Assembly (NCBI GenBank): GCA_965197565.1
Contig: CBDANK010000004.1
Coordinates: 1,662,056 to 1,726,055, forward strand
Length of the DNA stretch: 64,000 nucleotides
Direction of reading: 5' to 3'
Source of the DNA: G963667675 sp965197565
GTDB lineage: Bacteria; Chloroflexota; Dehalococcoidia; Lucifugimonadales; UBA3495
Part shown: positions 45,137-54,860 of the stretch, in pieces
Numbering within the stretch: position 1 is the first letter of the stretch
How the letters are laid out: the number at the start of each line of letters is the position of its first letter
Position numbers and translations under genes: made by a program
Notes under the pieces: generated by a model
What the model was told of the DNA's origin: nothing
Seen by the model: the letters and a program-made list of their open reading frames with translations, nothing else
Database searches by the model: none

Positions 45137-45410
45137 AACATCAGCACCGATTCCGATGAACAACGACAACGGTAGTCGCCATCACGAACCCACCATGTTG
45201 AAGAAGTGTCGGTATTGTAACCGATTTCGTTGATTGCGTTGTATCTGGTCTAACAATCCGCGGGGCAAACGCATTCCAATTGAAGGGGTTGATAGGATCT
45301 GGGGGCGAAGTAAGGCGTATATTCAGTTGGGCAGGGTGGTGATGAAAAGAAACAGCGAGGGAATCAGCTTGGTGGAGTATTTCGGCAGTTTGGAGGATCC
45401 TAAACCAAAC

Positions 45411-47042
45411 AGCTTGTCTCAGTAGGGCACGATTGGGCTGGCCAGAGATTGGCGTGGCGGCGAATTCAGCGGCCATGGGCGTATAGAGAAATGGGCAGGC
45501 AGGACAACCGGTTAGCGGTCATTGGGGCGAATACGGGATGAGCATGGTTTACCCCTCGAGGTACGGGGTAATCCGGCCGTCGGGTACGCCATACGCGCCA
45601 TAGAGCCCTCAGGTTGAAGGCTGTGGCCAGCAGGGTCCATTCGGCGGCGACGTTGCCCAGACCACGCAACAGGAATCTCCGTAACCCCTGCTGCTCCTTG
45701 ATGATCCCGAAGACCGGTTCCACCAGTTGCTTTCTTATCTTGAACGCCGAACGGGCCTCCTCTGTGGCCATCCAGGCGCGATGACGGCGCAGGGCAGCGT
45801 CATAGGGGTTTATCGTCAGGCTCCGGCCGGGAGAACCACGGGTGAGGCAATCTCCGGCGACCGGACACGCCTGGCAGATGTGCTTGGACGCTTGGTACAT
45901 CCTCTTGTTCGTTTTCCTGGCGAACCTGCCGCGCACCAGGCTCAGCATCTGGCCCTGGGGACACCTGTAGGTGTCGCTGTCCCCGTCATAGGTGAACCGG
46001 TCCTTGTGATAGGGATGGTCCAGCGCCATTCCTCTGGACGACTCCGGCATCGCCACCTGCTGACCGCGCTCAGCGCATCCCTGTAGCCCCGCTGCCGAAT
46101 GATAGCCCGCATCGGCCAGGGTCAATGGCGTCCTGACTCCCGTCATCTCCTCCGCCCCTTGGAGCATTGGGATCAGCCTGGCGTAATCTGCCGGTTCATC
46201 CACCACTTGCACGGCTGTGACCAGCATGCCGGACGTTTCCTGGCCCGTCTTTACCGGTGAAACCATGGCTTGGGCGTTGTGGGCCGGCAGGAAGCCCTGC
46301 TTCATTTTCATGAACCGGGCGTCCCGGTCCGTCAGGTTGATGTTCTTGCGTCCCTTCAGGTTCTCCAGTTCATCCATCGCCCGGCGCACCCGGCGGCGCA
46401 AGGTCCTCTTGTCGGCCAATTCCTCGGGGAGATGCACCGGGGCCCTGTCGGTTTCACCCTCATTCTGGTCCTCCAGTTCGGCGAAGGCCCGGTCCAACCG
46501 CTCCAGCAGTTTGGCCAGTCCCCCGGCATCGTAACTGCGTTTGGACGATGCGTTGGCAGAGACCTTGGTGCCGTCCACCGCCTGTACCGCCAGGTCCACC
46601 AACTCCATGGCCACTGCCGTTCGCACCGTTCGCTTGAGGAGACCTCTCATTGCCTGGCGATGATCCCTGTAGAACCGCCACAGGGTGTTGTGGTCCGGGT
46701 GCTGCCAGCCGGTAAGCCACAGTTAGGGTATCTGGTCCCGGCAGGCCACCTCCAGCTTCCGGCTGGAACGTATTCCCGTCATGAACCCAAATACTCAGCA
46801 GTGCCCGGGGATGATAGGCCGGCGCTCCCAACGGGTCGCCTTCCAAATCCACACCCAGTTCCTTCCAGTCCTCGCGGTCCAGAGCGTCGACGAACTCGGC
46901 CACGAAACGGGCGTGATGATCCGGAGGCAACAGCCAAGCCTGCTCACGGCTCATGTCTCGAAGCGGCACCTGCTCGACTCCTCTCCCAGCGTCTCACCAT
47001 AGTGTACACGCCACCTTGCCTGCCGACTTTTGAGACAGCCTG
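45411..47042 (-). mobile_element. IS1182-family element, decayed copy
   Basis: Bounded by diverged terminal repeats AGCTTGTCTCAG (45411 onward) and CTTTTGAGACAGCCTG (to about 47042), the same family as the intact element at 39549. It contains a broken transposase gene and abuts an ISAs1 scrap on its right. Confidence 0.7.
45466..46969 (-). pseudogene. IS1182-family transposase, broken
   Basis: Starts MPLRDMSREQAWLLPPDHHA at 46969, with a short in-frame deletion relative to the intact copy. After RALLSIWVH the frame is lost near 46783 (a few bases missing before GFMTGIRS). In the second frame a TAA at 46725-46723 interrupts CRDQIP-LWLTGWQ. The rest, from RGLLKRTVRTAVAMELVDL to the end, is open to 45466 and resembles the intact transposase closely, with extra C-terminal residues. 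It cannot make active transposase. Confidence 0.85.
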
Positions 47043-47044
47043 TT

Positions 47045-47160
47045 CGGTTTAGGAGGCCCCAGGGCAGGCGGCACAATCTGCTGGACATCATAGCCATGAC
47101 CATCTGCGCCGTGGTGGCAGGCGCCGAGGGATGGAACGACATAGAGTTGTTCGCCAGGTA
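47045..47160 (+). pseudogene. ISAs1-family transposase, N-terminal scrap
   Basis: Encodes RRHNLLDIIAMTICAVVAGA then EGWNDIELFARYK, the conserved N-terminus of ISAs1 transposases, with no catalytic part. It is cut off on the left by the decayed IS1182 and on the right by the direct repeat at 47174. Confidence 0.7.
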
Positions 47161-47173
47161 CAAGGTCCACCAG

Positions 47174-47258
47174 AACAGTTGCTCGTGTTTTGCGGATGAG
47201 CATCGGGGCTGTCGCTTAATTCTTCCCTGATTCTGTCCAAATAATGCGTTCCACCTCA
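47174..47258. repeat. direct repeat flanking the Hachiman-like module, copy 2
   Basis: Partner of 41221-41305. With that copy it brackets the Hachiman-like pair and the decayed IS1182. The following ~210 bp to the SIR2 gene hold no ORF and should contain the SIR2-HerA promoter. Confidence 0.55.
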
Positions 47259-47472
47259 GAAGACCTTCGGGTGATTCAACTAGACATTGGCCTCCTAGGA
47301 CTTTTCATCTTCATGCCGTCGTGGTAGACGCATTCAGGGGTGGCTGATAGGATGACACGGCCGGTCACGAATGGTCGGCAGCGACTCCAGACATACGGAC
47401 GGCGAGCTTAAACCATCTTCTGGGACATTTGGCTCGGCCAAGCCGAGGGGTGTGGGACGAGAGAGAAATTGT

Positions 47473-48630
47473 ATGTCAGATTCTGACGACCTCACGTTCG
47501 TAGGTGACGAGCGATTTTCCGCAGCTATTTCCCAATTCTTGGGACTAGCCAACAACTCGGACGCTTTGACATTCTTGATGGGGGCCGGATGCAGCAAGTG
47601 TGCGGGACTACCCCTTACGAATGAGTTAACCGATAGGGTCCTGAGCAGTGTGAAAGTCGATAGCCAAGGCAAAGAGATTCTAACTGCGGTAAAGGAACAG
47701 TTCGAAAATGGCGTCGGGGCAAATATCGAAGATTATCTCAGTGAGATAGTTGACCTTCTCGCCATCACCGAGCGAAGAGCCGAGCGGGCAGTGAAAGAAA
47801 ACACCGTGATCGTCGGTGGTGCTTCATATACAGCCGATGACTTGCGGAAAACCAGCAACCAGATAAAACGGGCAATCGCAGGCGCCATCGAATCGAAAGT
47901 GAGCGTCGATATACATCAGACCTTTGTCACCTCCATCCACCGGCCCATTCGCGTAGGAAGACAGGGACCTTCTCAACCGGTGAACTACCTGGTTCTAAAT
48001 TACGACACAATTGTTGAAGATGCACTTGCTATGGTCAGTATCCCCTACGCGGACGGCCTGAGCGGAGGGGTAACAGCGTGGTGGGACCCCGACACCTTCG
48101 AGACCCCCGGAATATCTGCCCGAGTCATAAAACTGCATGGTTCGATAGATTGGTATCAGGTTTCAGGCGAGACCATGCCCCGGAGAATAGGAGGGAGCAT
48201 TGAGGTACCTGACCAGGAAAACGTGCCGTTGTTAATTTGGCCATCCTCGACAAAATATCAAGAGGCCCAACGCGACCCTTTCGCTCAGCTGTTGGACCAG
48301 TCCAGGAAAGCGATGAGGCCAACGCTTGGAGCACAACGCCTACTTGTCGTGTGCGGTTACTCCTTTGGAGACAGTCACATAAATTTAGAGATCGAGAAAG
48401 CTCTTCGAGAGTCCCGGGGTAATTTGACGGTCGCCTCTTTCACCGACAAAGACCAACCGGAGGGTCGGTTGAGTGAATGGTGCGAAGACAACTCAATTCG
48501 AGAGCAAGTGCTCGTTTTCGCGAATCGCGGTTTCTTTCATGGCGACACTGTGGCAACATCTGAAAATGGCCTTCCTTGGTGGAAGTTCGAGAATCTGACG
48601 AAGATCTTGAACGGAGAAGTGCAAGCATGA
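47473..48630 (+). CDS. SIR2-like NADase, SIR2-HerA module 1
   Basis: A 385-aa SIR2-fold protein with FLMGAGCSKCAGLPLTNEL (nucleotide-binding glycine motif), YLVLNYDTIVEDAL (catalytic Asn region), VIKLHGSIDW (catalytic His) and LLVVCGYSFGDSHINLEIE. This is the SIR2_2-like subgroup used as an NAD-depleting effector in SIR2-HerA, Thoeris-like and DSR systems. The ATG at 47473 is chosen because the longer frame from 47371 has no supporting signal; GAGAGAAA precedes it. The stop overlaps the HerA start (ATGA). Expected role: NAD hydrolysis when the HerA partner senses phage DNA, causing growth arrest. Confidence 0.85.
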   Translation: MSDSDDLTFVGDERFSAAISQFLGLANNSDALTFLMGAGCSKCAGLPLTNELTDRVLSSVKVDSQGKEILTAVKEQFENGVGANIEDYLSEIVDLLAITERRAERAVKENTVIVGGASYTADDLRKTSNQIKRAIAGAIESKVSVDIHQTFVTSIHRPIRVGRQGPSQPVNYLVLNYDTIVEDALAMVSIPYADGLSGGVTAWWDPDTFETPGISARVIKLHGSIDWYQVSGETMPRRIGGSIEVPDQENVPLLIWPSSTKYQEAQRDPFAQLLDQSRKAMRPTLGAQRLLVVCGYSFGDSHINLEIEKALRESRGNLTVASFTDKDQPEGRLSEWCEDNSIREQVLVFANRGFFHGDTVATSENGLPWWKFENLTKILNGEVQA

Positions 48631-50450
48631 TGGGACCCCACTATGGCGAACCTATCGAGAATTTGGCTGTTGGGAAAATCATCGAAGTTGACGGCTCCCG
48701 CATAATTGCGGAGTTGGACGCTGACGTGACCGAGTTATCCCGAATTTACGCCGGGGAAGTTTACCCAATCGGGCAGTTTGGTTCGATTGTTCGAGTGCAT
48801 TTTGGTAGGCGGATAATTTATGCGTTTGTGGGACGGCTCCGGATGAAAGCGGAGTACGAAGCAGAACGAGGTGTGCTTTCATCGCCTGTTGTATCGACAG
48901 ACGAACGCATAATTGAGACTGACTTATTCGGGGAGGGTGAATGGCAAAACTCCATTGATGGAAATGAGCCCATCCTTAAGTTCGAGCGCGGCGTGGCAAC
49001 CTATCCACTACCACAACAGACCTTGTACCTCACTCCCAAGTCCGAGCTTCGATACATCTACAGACATAGAGGAGAGGCTGTCATTCGGCTCGGTGACCAT
49101 GTGGGTTCTGGGGGTGCTCCTTGTTACGCTGACATCAACGAGTTGCTAGGTAAGCACACCGCGATCCTTGGGTCTACTGGTGCGGGAAAGTCTGGTACGG
49201 TAGCCGCCATTGTCCACAGCATTCTTGAAAAGGGAGCAGAATCAAAGTATGAAAAGTGGCTTCCCAAAATAATCATTCTGGACCCTCACAATGAATATGG
49301 GAAAGCGTTTCAGCAACATAGCCGGCTGTCCACTGATGAAGGGAGCCTGGTCCTTCCGTACTGGCTCTTGAGCCTCAATGAAACGTATGACCTTTTGATC
49401 GGGACAACGGAATTTGCAGCCACTTCGCAAGCTAACATCGTCAAGAACGCTCTCTTGGAGGTTCGGAAGTCATCAGCTGCAAAGTTGCAATTGGACATCG
49501 ACAAAGTCACCGTCGACTCCCCAATCCCATACGAACTGGGGGACCCTTCCGAATTGGATGAATTTGGCCAGGACAGCGATGGTCAGCTATATTCCAAGGG
49601 ATTAGTGGGAGCCATCAATGCCCAAAGGCCGAACAATAAGAACAAAGGACAACACGAAGATTACAATAAAGTGCTACGGAAACTTGATTCTCTTATGAAG
49701 GATGAGAGGGTGTCCTTCATGATGAGGCCTTGGGACGGAATATCTGACCAAATCAGTGACGTGTTGGCTCAAGTTATGGCCCAAGACTGTCCTTTGGTGG
49801 TTGTCGACCTTTCCGGCGTACCGAACGAGATCGCGGGGACTGCAAGTGCAGCACTTGTCCGAACACTCTTTTCGATTAAGATTTGGCAAACAGACGAAGA
49901 ACGGAAGTCCAGTCCCGTTCTACTTGTCTGTGAAGAGGCCCACAGGTATATTCCGAATAGTGGGGAAGCGCAGTACGAATCCGCCCAAGACGCGATCCGT
50001 CGGATTGCCAAAGAGGGACGGAAATACGGAATAGGGCTTTTCCTAGTTTCGCAGCGACCCAGTGAAGTTGAAGCCACTGTGTTGTCCCAGTGTAATTCCT
50101 GGATAATTCTTCGAACATCAAACGAATCAGACAGAAACCATGTCCGGGGAGTCCTTCCGGACTCATTGGAAGGGCTAACCAAGATGCTCTCAGGACTGCG
50201 CAGGCAGGAAGCAATCTTTGTTGGGTTGGCAGCCACCCTACCTTCCCGGATAATGGTACGAAACCTTGCAGACAGCCAACTGCCAGCGTCTAGTGACGTA
50301 GATTTCAATTCGGGTTGGCAAGGGGAGTCAATGACCGATGCTCACATGGCTGATATTGCTAAACGATGGCGATACCAACAGCGACAGCAAGGTTTCTTGT
50401 CCACAGCCCAAGTTGAACTCGAACCATCATCAGATATGACTCAAGGATGA
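48627..50450 (+). CDS. HerA-like hexameric ATPase, SIR2-HerA module 1
   Basis: A 607-aa protein with an N-terminal HAS-barrel-like region (NLAVGKIIEVDGSRIIAEL; GEVYPIGQFGSIVRVHFG), Walker A LGSTGAGKSGT (~181-191), Walker B VLLVCEEAHRYIP (~431), and the FtsK/HerA sensor and arginine-finger segment RKYGIGLFLVSQRPSEVEA. HerA proteins form hexameric DNA translocases and bind SIR2 partners into large complexes in the defence system. The start ATG overlaps the SIR2 stop. No third gene follows, unlike module 2. Confidence 0.85.
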   Translation: MMGPHYGEPIENLAVGKIIEVDGSRIIAELDADVTELSRIYAGEVYPIGQFGSIVRVHFGRRIIYAFVGRLRMKAEYEAERGVLSSPVVSTDERIIETDLFGEGEWQNSIDGNEPILKFERGVATYPLPQQTLYLTPKSELRYIYRHRGEAVIRLGDHVGSGGAPCYADINELLGKHTAILGSTGAGKSGTVAAIVHSILEKGAESKYEKWLPKIIILDPHNEYGKAFQQHSRLSTDEGSLVLPYWLLSLNETYDLLIGTTEFAATSQANIVKNALLEVRKSSAAKLQLDIDKVTVDSPIPYELGDPSELDEFGQDSDGQLYSKGLVGAINAQRPNNKNKGQHEDYNKVLRKLDSLMKDERVSFMMRPWDGISDQISDVLAQVMAQDCPLVVVDLSGVPNEIAGTASAALVRTLFSIKIWQTDEERKSSPVLLVCEEAHRYIPNSGEAQYESAQDAIRRIAKEGRKYGIGLFLVSQRPSEVEATVLSQCNSWIILRTSNESDRNHVRGVLPDSLEGLTKMLSGLRRQEAIFVGLAATLPSRIMVRNLADSQLPASSDVDFNSGWQGESMTDAHMADIAKRWRYQQRQQGFLSTAQVELEPSSDMTQG

Positions 50451-50498
50451 AGCAGTTCTGACGAGGAATTTAGGGGCGGGCACAGGAAACAGCCCAAC

Positions 50499-50520
50499 AG
50501 ACTAGACAAAATCAAGAACC
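50499..50520. repeat. att-like sequence, single copy
   Basis: AGACTAGACAAAATCAAGAA closely matches the sequence at 59949-59970; the similarity extends some 30 bp further (TTCCGG ... GGCGCTGTA). It lies between SIR2-HerA module 1 and the Mre11-like gene. Confidence 0.5.
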
Positions 50521-50712
50521 TGCGTGCTGTAGTTCCGGCTGGCGCTGTATTGTGAAGCTCCACCGGAATCGCAGGCCAAGCCCCAGATAGTTCGCCTCCT
50601 GTGGAGGTATAGTCCACTTTTCAATTGGGCTACGAATATATCTTGCACTGGCGACACAGATTCCATAGAATGCGCGCCGGTCACGGCGTACGGAGGGGAG
50701 ACCGACTAGGCA

Positions 50713-51852
50713 ATGGCATTCCGATTCATTCATTCCGCCGACTGGCAGATTGGCAAAGTTTTCCGCTTCGTTGATGGTGCGGAGATGGGTGGCCTCCAGT
50801 TGGCACGACTGGAGGCGATCACGTGCATCGGCAAACTCGCTGACGAGCACGACGTGAGCCATGTATTGGTTGCGGGCGACGTTTACGACCACGCAACTCC
50901 CTCTCCCCACACGCGGAACCAGGTAGTCGAGCGAATGCGTGCTTGCTCCTCGGTGCATTGGCATCTTTTGCCGGGAAACCATGATCCCTACCAACCCAAT
51001 GGACTGTGGGACCAGCTCAAAAGGCGTGGCCTACCTGACAACATCCACCTGCATACCGAATCTGCCGTCACCGTCATCGAGCAAGATACCGCTGTGCTGC
51101 TTCCGGCTCCGCTCCAACATCGTCGCACCCTCCACGACCCGACCGCCTGGATGGACGACCAGGCCAGCGACGCCCACTTGATCCGCATCGGCCTGGCTCA
51201 TGGCGCCGTCCATGGCTTTGTTACGAATGAGGAACAGCGAGCCAACCTCATCGATCCCGCGCGACCGGAGCTCGCTCGACTCGACTACTTGGCGCTGGGC
51301 GATTGGCACGGAGAGCTTCAGGTAAACGAGCGCTGCTGGTACAGCGGCACCCCCGAGACGGACTCGTTTCAGACTCGTGGCAGGGGCACGGTCCTGCTGG
51401 TAGAAATCGACGGCCCGAATGAGTTGCCACAGGTAACTCCGCTCTCGACAGGTCAATACCGCTGGGAATCGCTCGATGATCGCGTGGAGAGTCCGGAAGA
51501 CGTGGATCTGCTCGAACACAAACTGCGGAACCTGAACGGCGACCTCAACCACACTCTGGTTGATCTGAAACTCTCGGGAGCCCTCTCGCTGGCTGACTTG
51601 CAGCACTTCGAGGAACGGATCCTCGAGGGGGCGGCCGCCGCGCTCTTTCATCTTCGGATTGACCGCGAGCATCTGTTTCCCGAACCCACCGACGACGACC
51701 TTGACAGTATTGATCCAGGCGGAATTGTGCGCGCCGCTGCTGACAGGCTTCGCGGGATGGTAGAGGCAGGAGGGAGTGATGCCGAACTCGCCCGCGCCGC
51801 TCTTCACCGACTCTACATCGAACACAAGAAGCTCGAGTCGGGGCAACGATGA
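50713..51852 (+). CDS. Mre11/SbcD-like nuclease subunit
   Basis: A 379-aa calcineurin-type phosphoesterase. Motifs: HSADWQIGK (residues 7-15; the usual DxH has Gln in place of His, as in the 'DNA repair exonuclease' subgroup), VAGDVYDHA (~53-61), LLPGNHDPY (~85-93), LAHGAVHG (~160) and LALGDWHGE (~193), giving a complete metal centre apart from that substitution. The C-terminal region is helical and would contact the ATPase partner. It overlaps the Rad50-like gene by four bases, so both subunits are made together. Within the cluster it lies between two SIR2-HerA modules. In archaea Mre11-Rad50 works with HerA in end resection. Confidence 0.85.
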   Translation: MAFRFIHSADWQIGKVFRFVDGAEMGGLQLARLEAITCIGKLADEHDVSHVLVAGDVYDHATPSPHTRNQVVERMRACSSVHWHLLPGNHDPYQPNGLWDQLKRRGLPDNIHLHTESAVTVIEQDTAVLLPAPLQHRRTLHDPTAWMDDQASDAHLIRIGLAHGAVHGFVTNEEQRANLIDPARPELARLDYLALGDWHGELQVNERCWYSGTPETDSFQTRGRGTVLLVEIDGPNELPQVTPLSTGQYRWESLDDRVESPEDVDLLEHKLRNLNGDLNHTLVDLKLSGALSLADLQHFEERILEGAAAALFHLRIDREHLFPEPTDDDLDSIDPGGIVRAAADRLRGMVEAGGSDAELARAALHRLYIEHKKLESGQR

Positions 51853-54536
51853 AGCTGCGAAAGCTCTCAGTCAACCAGTTGAAGCGCTTCACCGTGCCGA
51901 CGCAGTTGGGCGAGCTCAGCGATGGGCTCAATCTGGTCGTTGGGCCGAACGAGCTCGGTAAGTCGACCCTGTTGGATGCGCTTCGAGCAGTGCTGTTCGA
52001 GCGCCACGGCTCCAGGGCGCAGCCAATCGTGGCACTGCAAAACGCTCGAAGCGGCGCCGCGCCGGTCGTTGAACTGGTTTTTGAAATCGGCGGCGCTGAG
52101 TACACGCTGACCAAGCGCTTCGTCAAGAACCCCTTTGCGCGGCTGCGGTGTCCTGATGGAACACTGCTCGAATCGGACGCTGCCGAGAATGAATTGCGCA
52201 ACCTGCTGGGTTACACCGAGGCAGGCTACCGCGGCGCAACTTCGGAATCGCTTGGCATGTGGGGCGTCCTGTGGGTTCTGCAGGGACAGTCATTCGGCAG
52301 ACCGGACCTCCCCGCTTCAGCACTGGCGAGTCTCAGCGCAGGACTGGAGTCGGAGGTAGGGACCGTCCTCGGAGGCCGCCGTGGCAGAGAGCTGCCTCAG
52401 GTCATACAACAGCAGCAGGGGGAACTGGTGACTCCGGCCCGGCGTCAGCCGCGCGGGCCATACAAGGACGCGCTTGATGACGTCAGCGAGCTCGAACAAC
52501 GTCTCAGCACGCAACAGCAGCAGAAGTCGGAGATGTCGGAAACGCTCGAGCAGCTGGCCGCGACGACGGAACGGCTTGAGCGGCTGGAGAACGGCAGCCA
52601 GGATCGCATCAATCAGAAAGAGCTTACGGAGGCTCGGGAGCAGCTTGACGAGGTGATGCGCCACGACCTGCAACTCGAAGCCGCCCACAGCGAACTCCAG
52701 AACCGGCAGAGGCAGTTGGAGCAAGCGGAACGCGCCCAAACCGAGCGCGCATCCCGGAGATCAGAGCTCAAGACGGATCAGGAAAAGCTGAAGCAGGACA
52801 TCGAGCGGCTGGAGGGACTCCAAAAGCATCAGCAAGAATCGTCGGCCGCACTTGATGAACTCCGGCAGGCTGCGACGGCCGCAGAAGCGGCCGTTGAAGT
52901 AGCGACACAGTCAGAGGCAAGATGGCGCCGTACCCTGGATCGAATCACTCGCTCCACAGAGTTGAACGACCTGCTCCGCCAACAGAGTGCTGTCGAGGCT
53001 GCGCAGAAGCGACTTACTGATGCCCGGCGGCAAGCCGAACAAATCAAGGTCACGGACGAATCGCTGCAACGGATACGCCAAGCCACGGAAGCAGGCGAAC
53101 AGGCAAACGCACGGCTCAGCGTGGCGGCAACGCGCGTCACCTTTGACATCCCAAGCGACCGTCTTACCGGCATTGAGGTCGACGGCGTTCCGTTGACGGA
53201 CCCGCCCAGGACGGTCGAGGCAGTGGAGCCGGTCAGCATCGCCATCCCCGGGCGGGGAAGGATTCTAATCGAGCCGGCCGTCGCCGACCGTGACCAGCTC
53301 TTGCGCGCGGAAAGGGAAGCCAAAGCAGAGCTGGAGGCCGCACTCGGCGAAGTCGAGGCGAAAACGCTTGCCGAAGCACAGATCCTGCGTGACCAACGGC
53401 GTGACCTCGAAGTCATCGCCGACGCGGCCCAACAGGAACTGGAACGAATCGCGCCGGACGACGGCGCAGCGACACTTCAACCCCGAATCGACGAGTTGCG
53501 CCGCACACTGGAGGGGCTGCCGGCGGACGAGGATACGCCGGAAAAAGAGCAAGCAGAGGCCGCCCTGGAATCCGCTCAGGCAGAACTGCAGAAGGCAAGA
53601 GGCGAGGAACGGGTCGCTCGCGAGGCTGTGGATGAGAGGGCGCGAGCCGTCACAGACCTCGAGGTGGAAGTGCGCACACTGCAAAACGCCTTGGATAGTC
53701 AGACCGAGGTGGTTGAAAGGCGGGGTGAACAGCTCCGGAGCGACGCCGAAGGCGTACCCGATCAGCAACTCGCAGAAGCGCACGAAACAGCATCGCAGGC
53801 CGTGACGGAACAGAAACAAACCGTCTCTTCGCTGGAGGCGGAGCGACCGGCCGGTGCCAGGACGCAGCTGGAAGCCCGCATCTCACGACTCCAGGCGGCG
53901 ATTGAAAAACGCGAAAGCGACCGCGTCAATCTAAGAATCGAGAGCGTCCGCCTGAGTGAGCGCATCGAAGCTCACGATAGTGCCGGCATCGACGAAGCCA
54001 TCGAACACACGCAGCATGAACTTGAACAGGCGACACTGCGACGCGACCGTTTTGAACGCGAAGTCGATGTCCTTGACCTCCTGGCCGAGACGCTTCGCAC
54101 AGCCGAGAGCAATGCCAAAGAACGCTACGTCGCCCCAGTCGTCAATCGCATCCATCCGTACCTCCAAATGCTCTTCCCTGACGCTGAAATCAACATAGGC
54201 GAGGACATGTACATCACAGGGATGTCCCGCCACGCGGGATACGAGGAAAGTTTCGATCATCTGAGCATGGGTACCCAGGAGCAGATCGCCGTCCTCGTTC
54301 GGCTGGCCTTCGCCGAAATGCTGATTGACCAAGGCGCACCCGCCGCCGTGGTCCTGGACGATGCGCTAGTGTTTTCCGACGACCAGCGGATGCGGCTGAT
54401 GTTCGATATCCTCTCGCACGCCGCACGGCGCGTACAAATCCTGGTTTTCACCTGTCGCGAGCAACTCTTCGAGGGTCTCGGCGCACACCAACTGCAGCTC
54501 GCCGAGGTCGATCCCGAGTCTCTCCGCTCGGCCTAA
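51849..54536 (+). CDS. Rad50/SbcC-like SMC ATPase without zinc hook
   Basis: An 895-aa ABC-type ATPase: Walker A VGPNELGKSTL (~31-41), long coiled coils (~200-420 and ~490-770), signature HLSMGTQEQIAVL (~803) and Walker B AAVVLDDALVFSDD (~831). In the middle, where Rad50 has a CxxC zinc hook, there is instead a beta-rich stretch around residues 430-478 (THVTFDIPSD-like, then EVDGVPLTDPP and VSIAIPGRGRILIEPA). No CxxC is present. This layout resembles YhaN-type SMC proteins. With its SbcD-like partner it should process DNA ends or hairpins; the setting argues for a defence role rather than housekeeping. Confidence 0.85.
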   Translation: MKLRKLSVNQLKRFTVPTQLGELSDGLNLVVGPNELGKSTLLDALRAVLFERHGSRAQPIVALQNARSGAAPVVELVFEIGGAEYTLTKRFVKNPFARLRCPDGTLLESDAAENELRNLLGYTEAGYRGATSESLGMWGVLWVLQGQSFGRPDLPASALASLSAGLESEVGTVLGGRRGRELPQVIQQQQGELVTPARRQPRGPYKDALDDVSELEQRLSTQQQQKSEMSETLEQLAATTERLERLENGSQDRINQKELTEAREQLDEVMRHDLQLEAAHSELQNRQRQLEQAERAQTERASRRSELKTDQEKLKQDIERLEGLQKHQQESSAALDELRQAATAAEAAVEVATQSEARWRRTLDRITRSTELNDLLRQQSAVEAAQKRLTDARRQAEQIKVTDESLQRIRQATEAGEQANARLSVAATRVTFDIPSDRLTGIEVDGVPLTDPPRTVEAVEPVSIAIPGRGRILIEPAVADRDQLLRAEREAKAELEAALGEVEAKTLAEAQILRDQRRDLEVIADAAQQELERIAPDDGAATLQPRIDELRRTLEGLPADEDTPEKEQAEAALESAQAELQKARGEERVAREAVDERARAVTDLEVEVRTLQNALDSQTEVVERRGEQLRSDAEGVPDQQLAEAHETASQAVTEQKQTVSSLEAERPAGARTQLEARISRLQAAIEKRESDRVNLRIESVRLSERIEAHDSAGIDEAIEHTQHELEQATLRRDRFEREVDVLDLLAETLRTAESNAKERYVAPVVNRIHPYLQMLFPDAEINIGEDMYITGMSRHAGYEESFDHLSMGTQEQIAVLVRLAFAEMLIDQGAPAAVVLDDALVFSDDQRMRLMFDILSHAARRVQILVFTCREQLFEGLGAHQLQLAEVDPESLRSA

Positions 54537-54583
54537 TCCTGTTCAAGCTGGCGGGCTTTCGAAGGCCCACCAATCTGGGAGCG

Positions 54584-54616
54584 TCATATCTGGACGACCC
54601 ACCGGAAAGTTCGCAA
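54584..54616. repeat. direct repeat flanking ISAs1 and SIR2-HerA module 2, copy 1
   Basis: TCATATCTGGACGACCCACC and the following AAAGTTCGCAA match 59540-59572 at 30 of 33 positions, same orientation. The copies enclose the ISAs1 element and the SIR2-HerA-KTSC operon. Confidence 0.6.
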
Positions 54617-54860
54617 CACGGTACACTTTGGCCCACTTTTTTCGGCCATGGCGTACTGAATTCATAACTGGCCACGAAGGTGAGGCAGTCTCGATTGTCT
54701 CCAAAGCAGCCAGAGACAGTTTTCTGTCTCTCCACTTTGACTATTTTGACCATCATTCTTCCCTTACTCTGTGTTGCTCCCATCAGTCCAGCCGCTTTTC
54801 TGTAGGCCTATATGGCCAGACCTTACGGAGAGCCGGCCAAGATCGTGGCAGCTTCTTCTT
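54617..54860. other. intergenic region with dispersed repeat
   Basis: Contains the second copy (54634-54668) of the sequence at 41317-41352 and the left target-site copy of the ISAs1 element. No gene was found in it. Confidence 0.4.

Noticed and set aside
45141..45476. 111-codon minus-strand frame upstream of the HamA-like gene
   Set aside because: It overlaps the start of the HamA-like gene out of frame and spans the IS1182 end; no ribosome-binding site or family resemblance.
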